NCBI GenBank assembly: GCA_964576925.1
Contig: CAZNWJ010000001.1
Location: 248,001 to 312,000 of the forward strand
From: JADJGC01 sp964576925
GTDB lineage: Bacteria; Zixibacteria; MSB-5A5; CAIYYT01
Direction: 5' to 3'
DNA length: 64,000 nt
Shown here one piece after another: positions 16,827 through 25,410 of this stretch (the stretch's first letter is position 1; the number at the start of each line of letters is the position of its first letter). Below the pieces are notes generated by a model. It searched no databases, had not been told where the DNA came from, and was given only the letters and a program-made list of their open reading frames with translations. A program made the position numbers and the translations under genes.

Positions 16827-17258
16827 ATGGAGGACTACATAGTGGTAGAGGTAGAGAAGTTCTTCAACCAGTATAAGTCAGCGGTGTATGAAAAAAAGAT
16901 CGACTTGTTCGTGAGTTTGTACGCTGCCGATATTCATGTATTCGATTTGTGGGGTCAGTGGTCAATAGAGGGCGCAGATGACTGGAAGTCGATGGTCAGT
17001 GATTGGTTCGGATCCCTCGGTGATGAACGGGTTGTTGTTGAGTTTTCTGACAAGAACTCAATGCTAGCAGACAATCTATCATTTGCCACTGCATTTGTGA
17101 CGTACAAGGCTTTTTCAGTTGATGGCAAAGAACTCCGGTCGCTGCAAAACAGATTGACCTGGGTCTTGAAGCAGCAGGAAGATGGCTGGAAAATCATCCA
17201 CGAACACACTTCAGCACCTCTCAATCCTGAAACAGGTAAGGCGATTTTCAAGAGATAA
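16827..17258 (+). CDS. SnoaL/NTF2-like (DUF4440-type) protein
   Basis: 143 residues. The pattern 'VEKFFNQYKSAVYEKKIDLFVSLYAADIHVFD' followed by a beta-rich half ending 'LKQQEDGWKIIHEHTSAP' is characteristic of the cystatin-like SnoaL_3/DUF4440 fold. The C-terminal 'W-K-I-x-H-x-H-x-S' is the usual ending. Members are small cytoplasmic proteins of mostly unknown ligand specificity. It is convergent with the hemerythrin-domain gene and stands alone. Confidence 0.8.
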   Translation: MEDYIVVEVEKFFNQYKSAVYEKKIDLFVSLYAADIHVFDLWGQWSIEGADDWKSMVSDWFGSLGDERVVVEFSDKNSMLADNLSFATAFVTYKAFSVDGKELRSLQNRLTWVLKQQEDGWKIIHEHTSAPLNPETGKAIFKR

Positions 17259-17302
17259 TATCATCGGATGGATTCTGGCAAGGTTCTCAAGACCTTGTCG
17301 TG

Positions 17303-17914
17303 CTATGACGAGGTTGTGCTCCGGCCGCAATGGTGCTCAATTTCTGAGTATTGATCCGAACTGCAATACTTCGACATCAGTCGATTCAGAGACTTTTCCA
17401 GGCTCTTCTTGAGCTTGAGGGTTGAACGAAGTTCGCTCTTAACCCGGACACGTTTTCGGCTAATCACTTTCTCCGCAACTGGGAACACGTGATGATCTTC
17501 GCTGCAAATGTGACAGGATAACAGCGTGTCATAGGCACGCGCGCTTTCCACGAATTCCCTGCGCCAGCCACGCCGGCCCGCGGCTGCTTCGAAGACAACC
17601 TCTGCGATCCGCGATACCAGGAAACGACCCATAACATGCTGTGTAATCAGCTGTCCCATCATACGTCGAAGCGATCTCGGTGCAGTATCAGCCAGCCGAT
17701 CGAACAGCAGGTCTTCTTCAGCGTGATGATGGATTTTGTCGGCGTAGACTTCAAAGAAGCGCAGCAGCGATCGCAGGTCACGCAAGTCCACCGATCGGCG
17801 TCCTGCAACCTGCTTGGCGATGATGCGCAGGACACTCAGAGCCTTGAGAATCACTCTGTGCTCGTCAATGAGTGTTAGAAGCAGACGATTGTTAACAAGA
17901 CGCGATTTAGTCAC
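17303..17914 (-). CDS. hemerythrin-domain (HHE) protein at the end of the nos cluster
   Basis: GTG 17914 is chosen because AGGAG lies 10 bases upstream within the end of the preceding gene, overlapping it by eight bases; the protein is then 203 residues. The hemerythrin ligand set is visible as 'IDEHRVILKAL', 'KIHHHAEEDLLFDRL', 'LITQHVMGR' and 'LSCHICSEDHHVFP', giving the helical His/Glu cluster for a di-iron site. Such proteins bind O2 or NO, or repair Fe-S clusters after nitrosative stress. Coupling to the oxidase-like gene suggests a joint role. The basic C-terminus ends with 'SEIEHHCG'. Confidence 0.85.
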   Translation of the reverse strand: MTKSRLVNNRLLLTLIDEHRVILKALSVLRIIAKQVAGRRSVDLRDLRSLLRFFEVYADKIHHHAEEDLLFDRLADTAPRSLRRMMGQLITQHVMGRFLVSRIAEVVFEAAAGRRGWRREFVESARAYDTLLSCHICSEDHHVFPVAEKVISRKRVRVKSELRSTLKLKKSLEKSLNRLMSKYCSSDQYSEIEHHCGRSTTSS

Positions 17915-19451
17915 GCAACATGGTCTCCTGAGATCCGATAGATATCTGTGCGTATGAGAATTCACCGCCTGTAGAATACAGGTCCTGGTTTATGGAGCTC
18001 CTAAAACCTCGAAGACTACCCCAGACCGCAACGGCAACCCCTAGTACAAGGGAGCCACACAGAACAACGGCGCCCGCTGTTGAGATCTGATGAAGAGTTT
18101 GAAACTGTTCCGGGTATACGTGCAGGTTTTTTGGAGATCCTTTCGACCCAAGCAGGAATAGAGGCGCGAAAGTTACTACTATGCCTACGAGTAATCCGCC
18201 CGCTACGAGTCTCGCGAGCCTCTGCGAGTACTCCCTTCCTGTCAGAAGTGTCAACCAATGAAAGAGCCCGGCAAGAAACGATGTAGTGACGGTCCCCAGA
18301 ATCAAAAGGTGAAGGTGAGCCACTGCGAAATAGGAGTTGTGCAGGTACACGCCGAGGGCAGGAATAGCCAGCGCCAGCGTGCCCGGTAAAGACAACGCCA
18401 TGAGAACGATCTGCAGACGGATGAAGGTCAATGGGACTGACCGAATGCCGCGAGCCTGCAACACCATGCCGAGCCAGCTTATGACGATCAGAAATAGCGG
18501 TACAACAGTCAACGAGGCGAATAGACTTCCGATCGCGGCCAGTTTCTCCTGTTCAGGCACCGTAATCAGGTGCTGGCTCCCTGACACCAGTATCAACAAG
18601 GCAAGTCCGATACCCACTATCACATACTTGGTTCGTGAAACAAGATGCTTCCGGGCATGGGCCGAGAGAACTTCAAAGGTGATGCCGATCGCCGGAAGCA
18701 GCGTCGCCAAGATCGCCGGTCCGGTATAGAGCCAGAACAGCTGTTGATATCGCACGATGCCATCAGCATCGACCAACGACAGGGCTGCACCGTTCTTGTT
18801 GGCTGCCAGTATGGCCAGTACGAGAGTGGCAACGCGAATTGGCGTCACCAGAATTTGAACGAGCGCCCAGAAGCAGAAGAACCACGCGATGAGCGGGAGC
18901 TGCTTAACCGCGATTGCGCGGTGCTTCCGGGACAGAATAGTCCTCAAGATACAAATGGCGAGGCCAAGAACTGAGCCTGCGCAGAGAGCGAGTCCGACGA
19001 GCAATGCAACATATGTCGACGCCGGAACACCAGCCGGCATGAGCATAGTCCATCCACTCGTGTAGGCACCCAGTTCAATACTGACCACAATCAGGACGCC
19101 GCCGATCAAGTGGCACAGCCAGCCAACTAGATTCAGCCGCGGCATTGCCAGATTCTTGACACCGAGAGCTGCCGGAAGGACGAGGTTTCCCAGAGTCCCG
19201 GGGAATAAGGGTAAAAGAAACACAAAAACCATCAGCATCCCGTGCTGAGTAAGCACTTCACCAAACATCTGCGAATCGAGGAATTGTCTGGATGCCGAGA
19301 ACATCTCAATCTGAAGTGCGAGAGCGGTGGCTAAGCCGACTAACAGAAAGGCGCCGCAGTTGATCAAATAGCGGAACCCTATTCCACGGCTGTCCGACCC
19401 AAAGATGCCGCGGAAAGAGCTCATCAGGATTTCCCTTACTCGTGAAGACAT
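17907..19451 (-). CDS. heme-copper oxidase subunit I homologue lacking most CuB ligands
   Basis: 514 residues with about 12 membrane helices and the subunit I fold. The low-spin heme ligands are present (His70 in 'LTQHGMLMVF', His381), as is the proximal high-spin heme ligand (His379) in 'VAHLHLLILG'. The helix VI motif normally reading G-H-P-E-V-Y is T-G-P-A-I-L (243-248), so a CuB histidine and the cross-linked tyrosine are absent. The paired histidines are Gln293-His294. Conventional O2 reduction is therefore unlikely. It could be a divergent NO reductase or an electron-transfer or gas-sensing protein. It follows nosY by 45 bases and overlaps the hemerythrin gene. No subunit II is visible. 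Confidence 0.82.
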   Translation of the reverse strand: MSSRVREILMSSFRGIFGSDSRGIGFRYLINCGAFLLVGLATALALQIEMFSASRQFLDSQMFGEVLTQHGMLMVFVFLLPLFPGTLGNLVLPAALGVKNLAMPRLNLVGWLCHLIGGVLIVVSIELGAYTSGWTMLMPAGVPASTYVALLVGLALCAGSVLGLAICILRTILSRKHRAIAVKQLPLIAWFFCFWALVQILVTPIRVATLVLAILAANKNGAALSLVDADGIVRYQQLFWLYTGPAILATLLPAIGITFEVLSAHARKHLVSRTKYVIVGIGLALLILVSGSQHLITVPEQEKLAAIGSLFASLTVVPLFLIVISWLGMVLQARGIRSVPLTFIRLQIVLMALSLPGTLALAIPALGVYLHNSYFAVAHLHLLILGTVTTSFLAGLFHWLTLLTGREYSQRLARLVAGGLLVGIVVTFAPLFLLGSKGSPKNLHVYPEQFQTLHQISTAGAVVLCGSLVLGVAVAVWGSLRGFRSSINQDLYSTGGEFSYAQISIGSQETMLRD

Positions 19452-19496
19452 CGATGAACTTTCCTCTCAGCATTACTGCATCAGCGCAGCGTATCC

Positions 19497-20288
19497 TTAA
19501 AAGTCTTTGAATCCGAAGCGACGCAATCCCAGAGCGAGCGGCGCGATTACCCATGCGCACAAGGCGGCGATCGCAATTGCGACTCCGAGTCCGGTTCCGA
19601 AGAACCGATTGAACACGGCACCGGTGTAGCCCATGAGGGCCGCCCAGTCGGTTTGCACCAGCAGCGTTACACGTGCGAGATCAATGGGGTTCGTGACCAC
19701 TGCCACCAGGAGCGGAGTCTCCAGCGGATAGTCAGAAAAGACCATCGTCGCCAGCATTATCAAACCGTCATAGACGAGCGCCGAGAACAGCCACACGCTG
19801 AGAGTCGCTGCAAGACCCTTGCCCCGATCGTCGAGTATCGTCGCCAGCAGGAAGGCGAGTGCGAGATAGATGATTGTCAATACTGATCCGACGACGAGTA
19901 GGAGCAATAACGAGAGCAGTTGTTCGGAGTCGATAGACATATACACGAGGTACGGCATGCCGACACCTAGAAGAAACCCCGCGACAAGTGATGCTCCGAG
20001 GCCGCAGAACATCCCCAGATAGACCGTGCGGCGATTAACCGGTTGCGTCAGCACCAATTCCACGAACTCGCGTGAATTGTAGAAATAGATCGTGCCAAAC
20101 AGTGAACTAATCAGCGGAATGAGAAACAGGCACACGCTCATCATGCTGATTGCAACCTTCGCTGACTGCGACTGAAGCTGAAACAATCCGATAGTTACGA
20201 CGACAAAAAACGCCGTGTAGAGCAAACCCCAGCGATTGCGGGTGACATCGCGAACGGCATACCAGGCTACATGCAGTGCCAGTTTCAT
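19497..20288 (-). CDS. nosY: ABC-2 type permease of the nos copper/sulfur maturation transporter
   Basis: 263 residues with six predicted membrane helices and the ABC-2 arrangement ('FYNSREFVELVLTQPVNRRTVYLGMF' as the coupling-region motif). In nos clusters NosF and NosY form the NosDFY complex that supplies sulfur, and helps copper delivery, for assembly of the tetranuclear CuZ site of N2O reductase. The start overlaps the nosF stop by four bases (ATGA). Confidence 0.88.
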   Translation of the reverse strand: MKLALHVAWYAVRDVTRNRWGLLYTAFFVVVTIGLFQLQSQSAKVAISMMSVCLFLIPLISSLFGTIYFYNSREFVELVLTQPVNRRTVYLGMFCGLGASLVAGFLLGVGMPYLVYMSIDSEQLLSLLLLLVVGSVLTIIYLALAFLLATILDDRGKGLAATLSVWLFSALVYDGLIMLATMVFSDYPLETPLLVAVVTNPIDLARVTLLVQTDWAALMGYTGAVFNRFFGTGLGVAIAIAALCAWVIAPLALGLRRFGFKDF

Positions 20289-20995
20289 GCTGCACCTCGC
20301 TCCAGCAAGCGCGCGACAGCGATGTCAAGGCGGAGCTCGCCTGTTTGCTGTTTGAGATCGCGAATTGGGCCGGCAAATCGGATATGTCCTTCAATGATGA
20401 CGATGACTTCATTAGCCAGCTCTTCCAAATCGCTCATGATGTGCGTGGTAACGAGAACGGTGCGATGTTGGCTGCGCTGTGATGCGAGGAACTGCTTGAG
20501 ACGGATGTTTGAGACTGGATCGAGTCCGGCGGTTGGCTCATCGAGAATCAGCAGTTCCGGATCATACATACCGGCAAGAACCATACTTAACTTCTGACGC
20601 GTGCCGCCCGAGAGAGCGCGCGAGCGTTTGCCAAGTTCGTGTTGCAGATCGAAGAGTTCAATCAACCCCTGTTCCAGTACAGCCGGTTCCTTGCGGAGGC
20701 CCTTGACAATACCGATGATCTCGCTGCCGGTGAGGTCCAGGGGAAAGCGAGCAATCTGTGGGACGTAGCCGATTGAATGGCGATAATCGCACGAGCCATT
20801 CAGTAAGGTGCCATTCAGTGTTACGGTCCCGGACGTCGGCCTGACCAGGCCCAACAGGCATTTGATCAGTGTCGATTTGCCGGAGCCGTTGGGGCCGATG
20901 ATTCCGGTGACAGTTCCGCGGTTGATCGTGAGTGAGATATCGTGGAGCGCGACGAACTTGCCGAAGCGCTTGTGCAGGTGGGTGATCTCTATCAT
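20285..20995 (-). CDS. nosF: ABC transporter ATP-binding protein of the nos cluster
   Basis: 236 residues from ATG 20995, which overlaps the nosD stop by four bases; a longer frame upstream is non-coding shadow. Walker A 'GPNGSGKST', the ABC signature 'LSGGTRQK', Walker B 'LLILDEPTAGLDP' and the switch 'VLVTTHIMSDLEE' are all present. It hydrolyses ATP to drive the NosDFY maturation machinery. Confidence 0.92.
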   Translation of the reverse strand: MIEITHLHKRFGKFVALHDISLTINRGTVTGIIGPNGSGKSTLIKCLLGLVRPTSGTVTLNGTLLNGSCDYRHSIGYVPQIARFPLDLTGSEIIGIVKGLRKEPAVLEQGLIELFDLQHELGKRSRALSGGTRQKLSMVLAGMYDPELLILDEPTAGLDPVSNIRLKQFLASQRSQHRTVLVTTHIMSDLEELANEVIVIIEGHIRFAGPIRDLKQQTGELRLDIAVARLLERGAA

Positions 20996-22257
20996 GTCAC
21001 AGGTCTCATTCGTGGGTTTTTGTCCTCCAATGCCTCGGGCGTAAGAGTCGGCATAATCCGTTCGGCGAAATTGAGCAGGTCGACTAACAAGCTGCGAATC
21101 AATACCATGGTGGCAGGCTCGGATTCCACAATAAGAGAGTAAAGACTTACCGGGCGATATGGGGTGTCCCCAAAACCGTCGCGATCGAGGTCGTACCCAC
21201 GATAAGTGCTCCAATAATTGCCATCGAACTTGCTGAAGGTCTGTCGGCTGTTTGTGGCTACTTGAAAGGAGTTGTCGATGAAATCATTGGCAGAGACTTT
21301 GCTATCGACGCAGTTTGCCATGATCTTCAGCGCCCATCCATTCGCGAAGAACTTGTTCTCCTGAATCACAATGCGATCCGAACCTTCCATGAAGATTCCC
21401 ACCGAATTCCGAGTGATTTTATTACGAAGAACGCGGCTATCCCGAATATCCTTGAGGAGTAATCCATAAGAGGCGCCGCCCCAACTATCTTCGAAGGAGT
21501 TTTCCAACATCTCGACCTGACTCGTATACATTACCGCAACCCCGGCACCGTTGCGGGCGAAGTGATTCTTTTCGTAACGACAACTGTCTGAATACATAAA
21601 GTGGAGGCCGTAACGATGATTGCCGGAACTCTCATTACTGCTGATCGAGCTACGCTTAACGAACTCGAGGTAAATGCCGTCCCGGTGACCGTGAATCTCG
21701 TTGTCCTGAATGGCAATATCGCGACAATACCACAGGTGTATGCCATTGCCGGCGGTCGTGAGCGATTGGGCTGAACCGACGATGATGTTGCGCAGAATGC
21801 GACACTGTCGCGCGTTCGCCAGGTAGACAGCAAAGAAATTGTCGGCAAAGCGGTTGTCGCGAACTTCGCAATTGACCGCACCACTGACCAAGATAGCAGC
21901 GTGTTCTTTGACAAAGCTGCATGGGACTCCACGAAATTGGAAACCGCTGATGGTTACATTTGGCGCAAGAATCTCGATTATTGTCCCCTTCTGCTCGGAG
22001 TCGATTACGGGCGAGCCGCTGCCGATCAGAGTCAACGGTTTGGTGATCTTCAGATCAAACTCCCCGTAGGAGCCCGATTCGACGCGAATAGTGTCGCCAG
22101 GTTGTGCAAGGGCAATCGCGTCGCTGACCTTCTGAATCGTTCCGCCGATCTGGACTTTGAGTACGGACGCATCGGCAAGTGGCGTGAGCAAGGCGCATGC
22201 TATCAACGACACGACTGCCATCCAGCCGGATGAGGGGTGGCGGAGGGTGCACATCAT
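20992..22257 (-). CDS. nosD: periplasmic beta-helix protein NosD
   Basis: 421 residues from ATG 22257, with a signal peptide cleaved near 'PLADAS'. Repeated right-handed beta-helix units ('NRFADNFFAVYLANARQCRILRN', 'NEIHGHRDGIYLEF', 'NESSGNHRYGLHFMYSD') fit the carbohydrate-binding/sugar-hydrolase (CASH) fold of NosD, and 'NGNYWSTYRGYDLDRDGFGD' near the C-terminus is a NosD hallmark. It works with NosFY and NosL in CuZ assembly. The start is uncertain, since an in-frame ATG at 22221 would also leave a signal peptide. Confidence 0.9.
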   Translation of the reverse strand: MMCTLRHPSSGWMAVVSLIACALLTPLADASVLKVQIGGTIQKVSDAIALAQPGDTIRVESGSYGEFDLKITKPLTLIGSGSPVIDSEQKGTIIEILAPNVTISGFQFRGVPCSFVKEHAAILVSGAVNCEVRDNRFADNFFAVYLANARQCRILRNIIVGSAQSLTTAGNGIHLWYCRDIAIQDNEIHGHRDGIYLEFVKRSSISSNESSGNHRYGLHFMYSDSCRYEKNHFARNGAGVAVMYTSQVEMLENSFEDSWGGASYGLLLKDIRDSRVLRNKITRNSVGIFMEGSDRIVIQENKFFANGWALKIMANCVDSKVSANDFIDNSFQVATNSRQTFSKFDGNYWSTYRGYDLDRDGFGDTPYRPVSLYSLIVESEPATMVLIRSLLVDLLNFAERIMPTLTPEALEDKNPRMRPVT

Positions 22258-22274
22258 TGTAGCGAGCGCCGGGA

Positions 22275-22745
22275 TCACTTGCCCATCTCCAGTCTCCAAG
22301 CGTGGGCGACAATCTCTTTGACCTCGGTCCAGGCTACGATGCGACCGCCGACTTCATCGATCAGCTTCTCGGCGGCCTGTTCGGAATTCACGGCAACAAG
22401 TCCAACTCCCATCGGACTTCTTTGCCTTTCAGCCGCGATGATCCATGCTTTGTTCGCATCCAAGAATTGGTTTGGATCGCCAAAATCAGTTACCCACCGC
22501 GAGTGCACCTCCAGTGATTGACTCGCCATCACCATGTCAGCAGCCGCCAGGCATTCAATGGAGTCGTATTTCAAAACCTTGCCTTTCTGCGTGATTAACT
22601 CGGAACCAAAGCCCTTATCGGCGATCGTCATCTTGCAGTAGTCGCACTGATCGGAACCATAGTGGATCTGTTCCGGGGTGAAGCCCGTGCAGCCAAGAAG
22701 AGCCAGGGCGATCAACGCGATTGTGTACAGCACTTTATTCGACAT
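22275..22745 (-). CDS. nosL: copper chaperone lipoprotein NosL
   Basis: 156 residues from ATG 22745, with AAAGGCGA upstream. A lipobox 'LALLGC' puts the lipidated cysteine at residue 19. 'CDYCKMT' (Cys34, Cys37, Met39) is the Cu(I)-binding motif of NosL, and 'SPMGVGLVAV' is typical later in the family. It delivers copper to apo-NosZ from the membrane surface. It overlaps the preceding gene by 11 bases. Confidence 0.92.
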   Translation of the reverse strand: MSNKVLYTIALIALALLGCTGFTPEQIHYGSDQCDYCKMTIADKGFGSELITQKGKVLKYDSIECLAAADMVMASQSLEVHSRWVTDFGDPNQFLDANKAWIIAAERQRSPMGVGLVAVNSEQAAEKLIDEVGGRIVAWTEVKEIVAHAWRLEMGK

Positions 22746-23334
22746 GTGAAATCGCCTTTCTTGATCTGCGCATTTCCAGGTACCAAACGACCACTCCAAT
22801 CATCACACTTCCGATTGCTGCCCATCCGCCGAGTCCGGGTAGCGAAACAGCCTCAAAGTTCAGCAGCTTCTTGCTGCCGATCAGCGGAGGTTGATAGGTC
22901 ATGCCTGGCACCTTGATAATCGCATTTTCCATGTCCAGATTGTGGCCGTAATCGTGCCCCCACAGGTAGAAGTCTACCAGGCCTGCCAGGGCGACTATCA
23001 CGAATGTAGCCAGCCAGGCCGTCAACAGCTTTCGTCGTCCGCTTAATGCCACCACGAGTCCAAAGAGCATCACTGCCCGCATGATCCAGGGCATGATCCG
23101 CAGTTCGGGAATCGACTCCGGCTTGATGTGCTTCATACCGATGTAGTGGTTGAGATTGTTGATCTTGGCAAGGTCACCCGGGTTTTGTCCTTGTACTTGA
23201 TTGATCCAGATCTCCATTCCAAGCCCCTCAGGGTACTGCGGCGCGATCAGCTCGATTTCCCACAAGGGCACAAAGTATGTGATCGTGAGCAGCAGGGCCG
23301 CAACAGCGACTGATATCCGAGATAGCGGTTTCAT
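22735..23334 (-). CDS. membrane protein of clade II nos clusters (NosB-like candidate)
   Basis: 199 residues from ATG 23334 (AGGAAAGGA upstream). Four hydrophobic helices: 8-25, about 83-99, about 105-125, and near the C-terminus. The conserved-looking loop 'DFYLWGHDYGHNLD' followed by 'AIIKVPGMTYQPPLIGSKKLLNF' is, as I recall, found in membrane proteins next to nosZ in Bacteroidetes-type clusters. NosB is the membrane protein specific to clade II clusters, and this is the natural candidate, but the assignment rests on position. Confidence 0.7.
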   Translation of the reverse strand: MKPLSRISVAVAALLLTITYFVPLWEIELIAPQYPEGLGMEIWINQVQGQNPGDLAKINNLNHYIGMKHIKPESIPELRIMPWIMRAVMLFGLVVALSGRRKLLTAWLATFVIVALAGLVDFYLWGHDYGHNLDMENAIIKVPGMTYQPPLIGSKKLLNFEAVSLPGLGGWAAIGSVMIGVVVWYLEMRRSRKAISHVE

Positions 23335-23378
23335 GAGCGTGGTCCTTTCCTGCTCCCGATTGCTCTTGACCGGTGCGG

Positions 23379-23405
23379 CCGGTTTCCGGTTGGGCCGGAA
23401 ACCGG
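23379..23405 (-). other. strong intercistronic hairpin between nosZ and the NosB-like gene
   Basis: CCGGTTTCCGG and CCGGAAACCGG form a perfect 11-base-pair stem with a 5-base loop in the 106-base gap. No U tract follows on the transcribed strand, so it is more likely a processing or stability element that keeps nosZ mRNA more abundant than the assembly genes downstream. An attenuator is possible. Confidence 0.6.
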
Positions 23406-23440
23406 TATGACCCTTGTTCAACATCTTGATTCCAGTCTTC

Positions 23441-25357
23441 CTAACTGGAAACTCGGATCCACCCCTGCATCTCCTGATGAAGTGCCGAGCAGAAATCGGT
23501 GCAGTAGAACGGTATGACGCCGGCCACCTTCGGTTCCCACAGCAATGTGCGGGTTTGCCCCGGCATGATCAATAACTCCGAGGTTGTCGCCCCCAACACG
23601 CTGAATCCGTGTGGAACGTCCCAATCCTGTTCGAGATTGGTCACGTGGAAGTAAACTTTGTCACCGACCTTGATCCCTTCAATGTTGTCCGGGACAAAAT
23701 GAGTGCGAATCGTGCTCATGTAAACGTGCACGGTCTTGCCGTCGCGTTCGATTCGGGACTCGTTTTCTGCTCTGATTGCAAACGGATTCTTGTTCTCAGC
23801 GATCGGGTACCAGCGCACCGAACGATCTTTGATCATCGTGGCCGGCAGTGCTTGAGCATAGTGGGGCTCGCCAATCGTCGGGAAATCGAGCAACAGCTTC
23901 ATTTTGTCGCCGGTGATGTCGATCAACTGCGCCGATTGTGTCAATTCTGGGCCAGTCGGGAGATAGCGATCTTTGGTGATCTTATTGAGAGCGACAACAT
24001 ACTTGCCGTAAGGCTGCTTCGTATCGCCGCCGGGGATCATCAGGTGCCCGATGGAATAATAAGTCGGAATGCGATCAACAACCTCCCAAGTCCCAATCTT
24101 CCACTTCACGATTTCGGACGACAGAAACATTGACGTGTATCCATACCCCTGTCCGTCAAACTCTGTGTGAAGCGGCCCCAAGCCCGGATCTTTGACTTCT
24201 CCTGCGAGCACCGACTCGTACTTCACAATCGGAATTCCGTCAAACTCGCCTTCAAACTCTTGGCCTTCTACCGCTTTTTTGAACTTGGTGAAAGAGTGAA
24301 CTGGTATGAGGGCTGCGAGCTTGCCCCCGGCGGCGATGTATTCCCCGGACGGATCAACGTCGCAGCCGTGCGGAGACTTGGGAGTCGGCAGGAAGTACAT
24401 CAGGCCGGGGTGGTCCTTGGCGATAAGTACTTTTACCGAGTTCAGTACTTCGCTTTGACCGACGTCGGCATCGTCCATGTAGTTGTGATAGTAGGAGACA
24501 CTCCTGTCTTGGCCCTTACCTTGAGCAATCAGCTCTTCAGCCAGCTTCCAATTGACCGCGGCAATAAAATCTTTGTCGTTCTTCGACGCATTGACTTCGA
24601 GCTGAGTATTCGCCTGCTCGGTGTTGTATGAACTGAAAAATGACCAACCCTGAGAGGGTCCCTTGCCGGAGCGCGACAAGTCGTAGTTGATGCCCGGCGC
24701 GAGAATCTGAAATGCGATTTTCATCCGGCCGGTGACGGAATCCACGCTGATGAATGAGATTGTACCCTTGAAGTTTTCCGCATAAGAAGCAATCGGTACA
24801 TCCTGCTGTGGTATTGGCACACTGAATCGCGTGGAGGCCACCACATACTCGTTGTTCGGAGTCAAGAAGGGCGAACCGTGATTGCCCCCGGAATTGGGGA
24901 TTTCGATTATCTCGACGGTTTCAAAGGTCGTCAAATCCATGCGGGCGATTCGTGGAGTGTTGTTGCCGTTGATAAACAACCAGCGGCCATCAGACTGCCC
25001 ATCAGTCACCGACAACTGCGGATGGTGGGCATCGTCCCATGGTACGAAGCCGTGCGAAGTCATGAGCAGCGGCTTGGTTTCTTCAGAAAAGCCGTAGCCC
25101 TTTTCAGGATCCACGCTGAACACCGGAATTACCCTGAACAACCGACCCGATGGCAGTCCGTAGACTGATACCTGTCCGGAGAAGCCTCCTGACATAAAGG
25201 CATAGAATTCATCATAGCTGCCCGGGGCTACATAGACCTTTTCAGCCGCGTCGCCAAATCCGCCAACTTCTTTCTGCGGTGAGCAAGCGGAACTCAGCAA
25301 TGCAGTTCCGAATATCGATATGGCAAGACCTGTTGCGATCAATAGTGCTTTCTTCAT
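23441..25357 (-). CDS. nosZ: nitrous oxide reductase, clade II (Sec-exported)
   Basis: 638 residues from ATG 25357 (GGAGC upstream). The N-terminus 'MKKALLIATGLAISIFGTAL' is a Sec-type, not a twin-arginine, signal, which defines clade II; the following 'SSAC' could even be a lipobox. The beta-propeller CuZ histidines lie in 'DAHHPQLS', 'GGNHGSPF' and 'SPHGCDVDP'. The C-terminal cupredoxin domain ends in the CuA motif 'CTDFCSALHQEM'. The enzyme reduces N2O to N2 in the periplasm and contributes to anaerobic respiration and N2O consumption. All essential ligand motifs appear intact. Confidence 0.96.
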   Translation of the reverse strand: MKKALLIATGLAISIFGTALLSSACSPQKEVGGFGDAAEKVYVAPGSYDEFYAFMSGGFSGQVSVYGLPSGRLFRVIPVFSVDPEKGYGFSEETKPLLMTSHGFVPWDDAHHPQLSVTDGQSDGRWLFINGNNTPRIARMDLTTFETVEIIEIPNSGGNHGSPFLTPNNEYVVASTRFSVPIPQQDVPIASYAENFKGTISFISVDSVTGRMKIAFQILAPGINYDLSRSGKGPSQGWSFFSSYNTEQANTQLEVNASKNDKDFIAAVNWKLAEELIAQGKGQDRSVSYYHNYMDDADVGQSEVLNSVKVLIAKDHPGLMYFLPTPKSPHGCDVDPSGEYIAAGGKLAALIPVHSFTKFKKAVEGQEFEGEFDGIPIVKYESVLAGEVKDPGLGPLHTEFDGQGYGYTSMFLSSEIVKWKIGTWEVVDRIPTYYSIGHLMIPGGDTKQPYGKYVVALNKITKDRYLPTGPELTQSAQLIDITGDKMKLLLDFPTIGEPHYAQALPATMIKDRSVRWYPIAENKNPFAIRAENESRIERDGKTVHVYMSTIRTHFVPDNIEGIKVGDKVYFHVTNLEQDWDVPHGFSVLGATTSELLIMPGQTRTLLWEPKVAGVIPFYCTDFCSALHQEMQGWIRVSS

Positions 25358-25410
25358 AGTCTGCTCCTTTCGGCTTGGAAAACTCCGATTCAATCGACTC
25401 ATGGATAACC

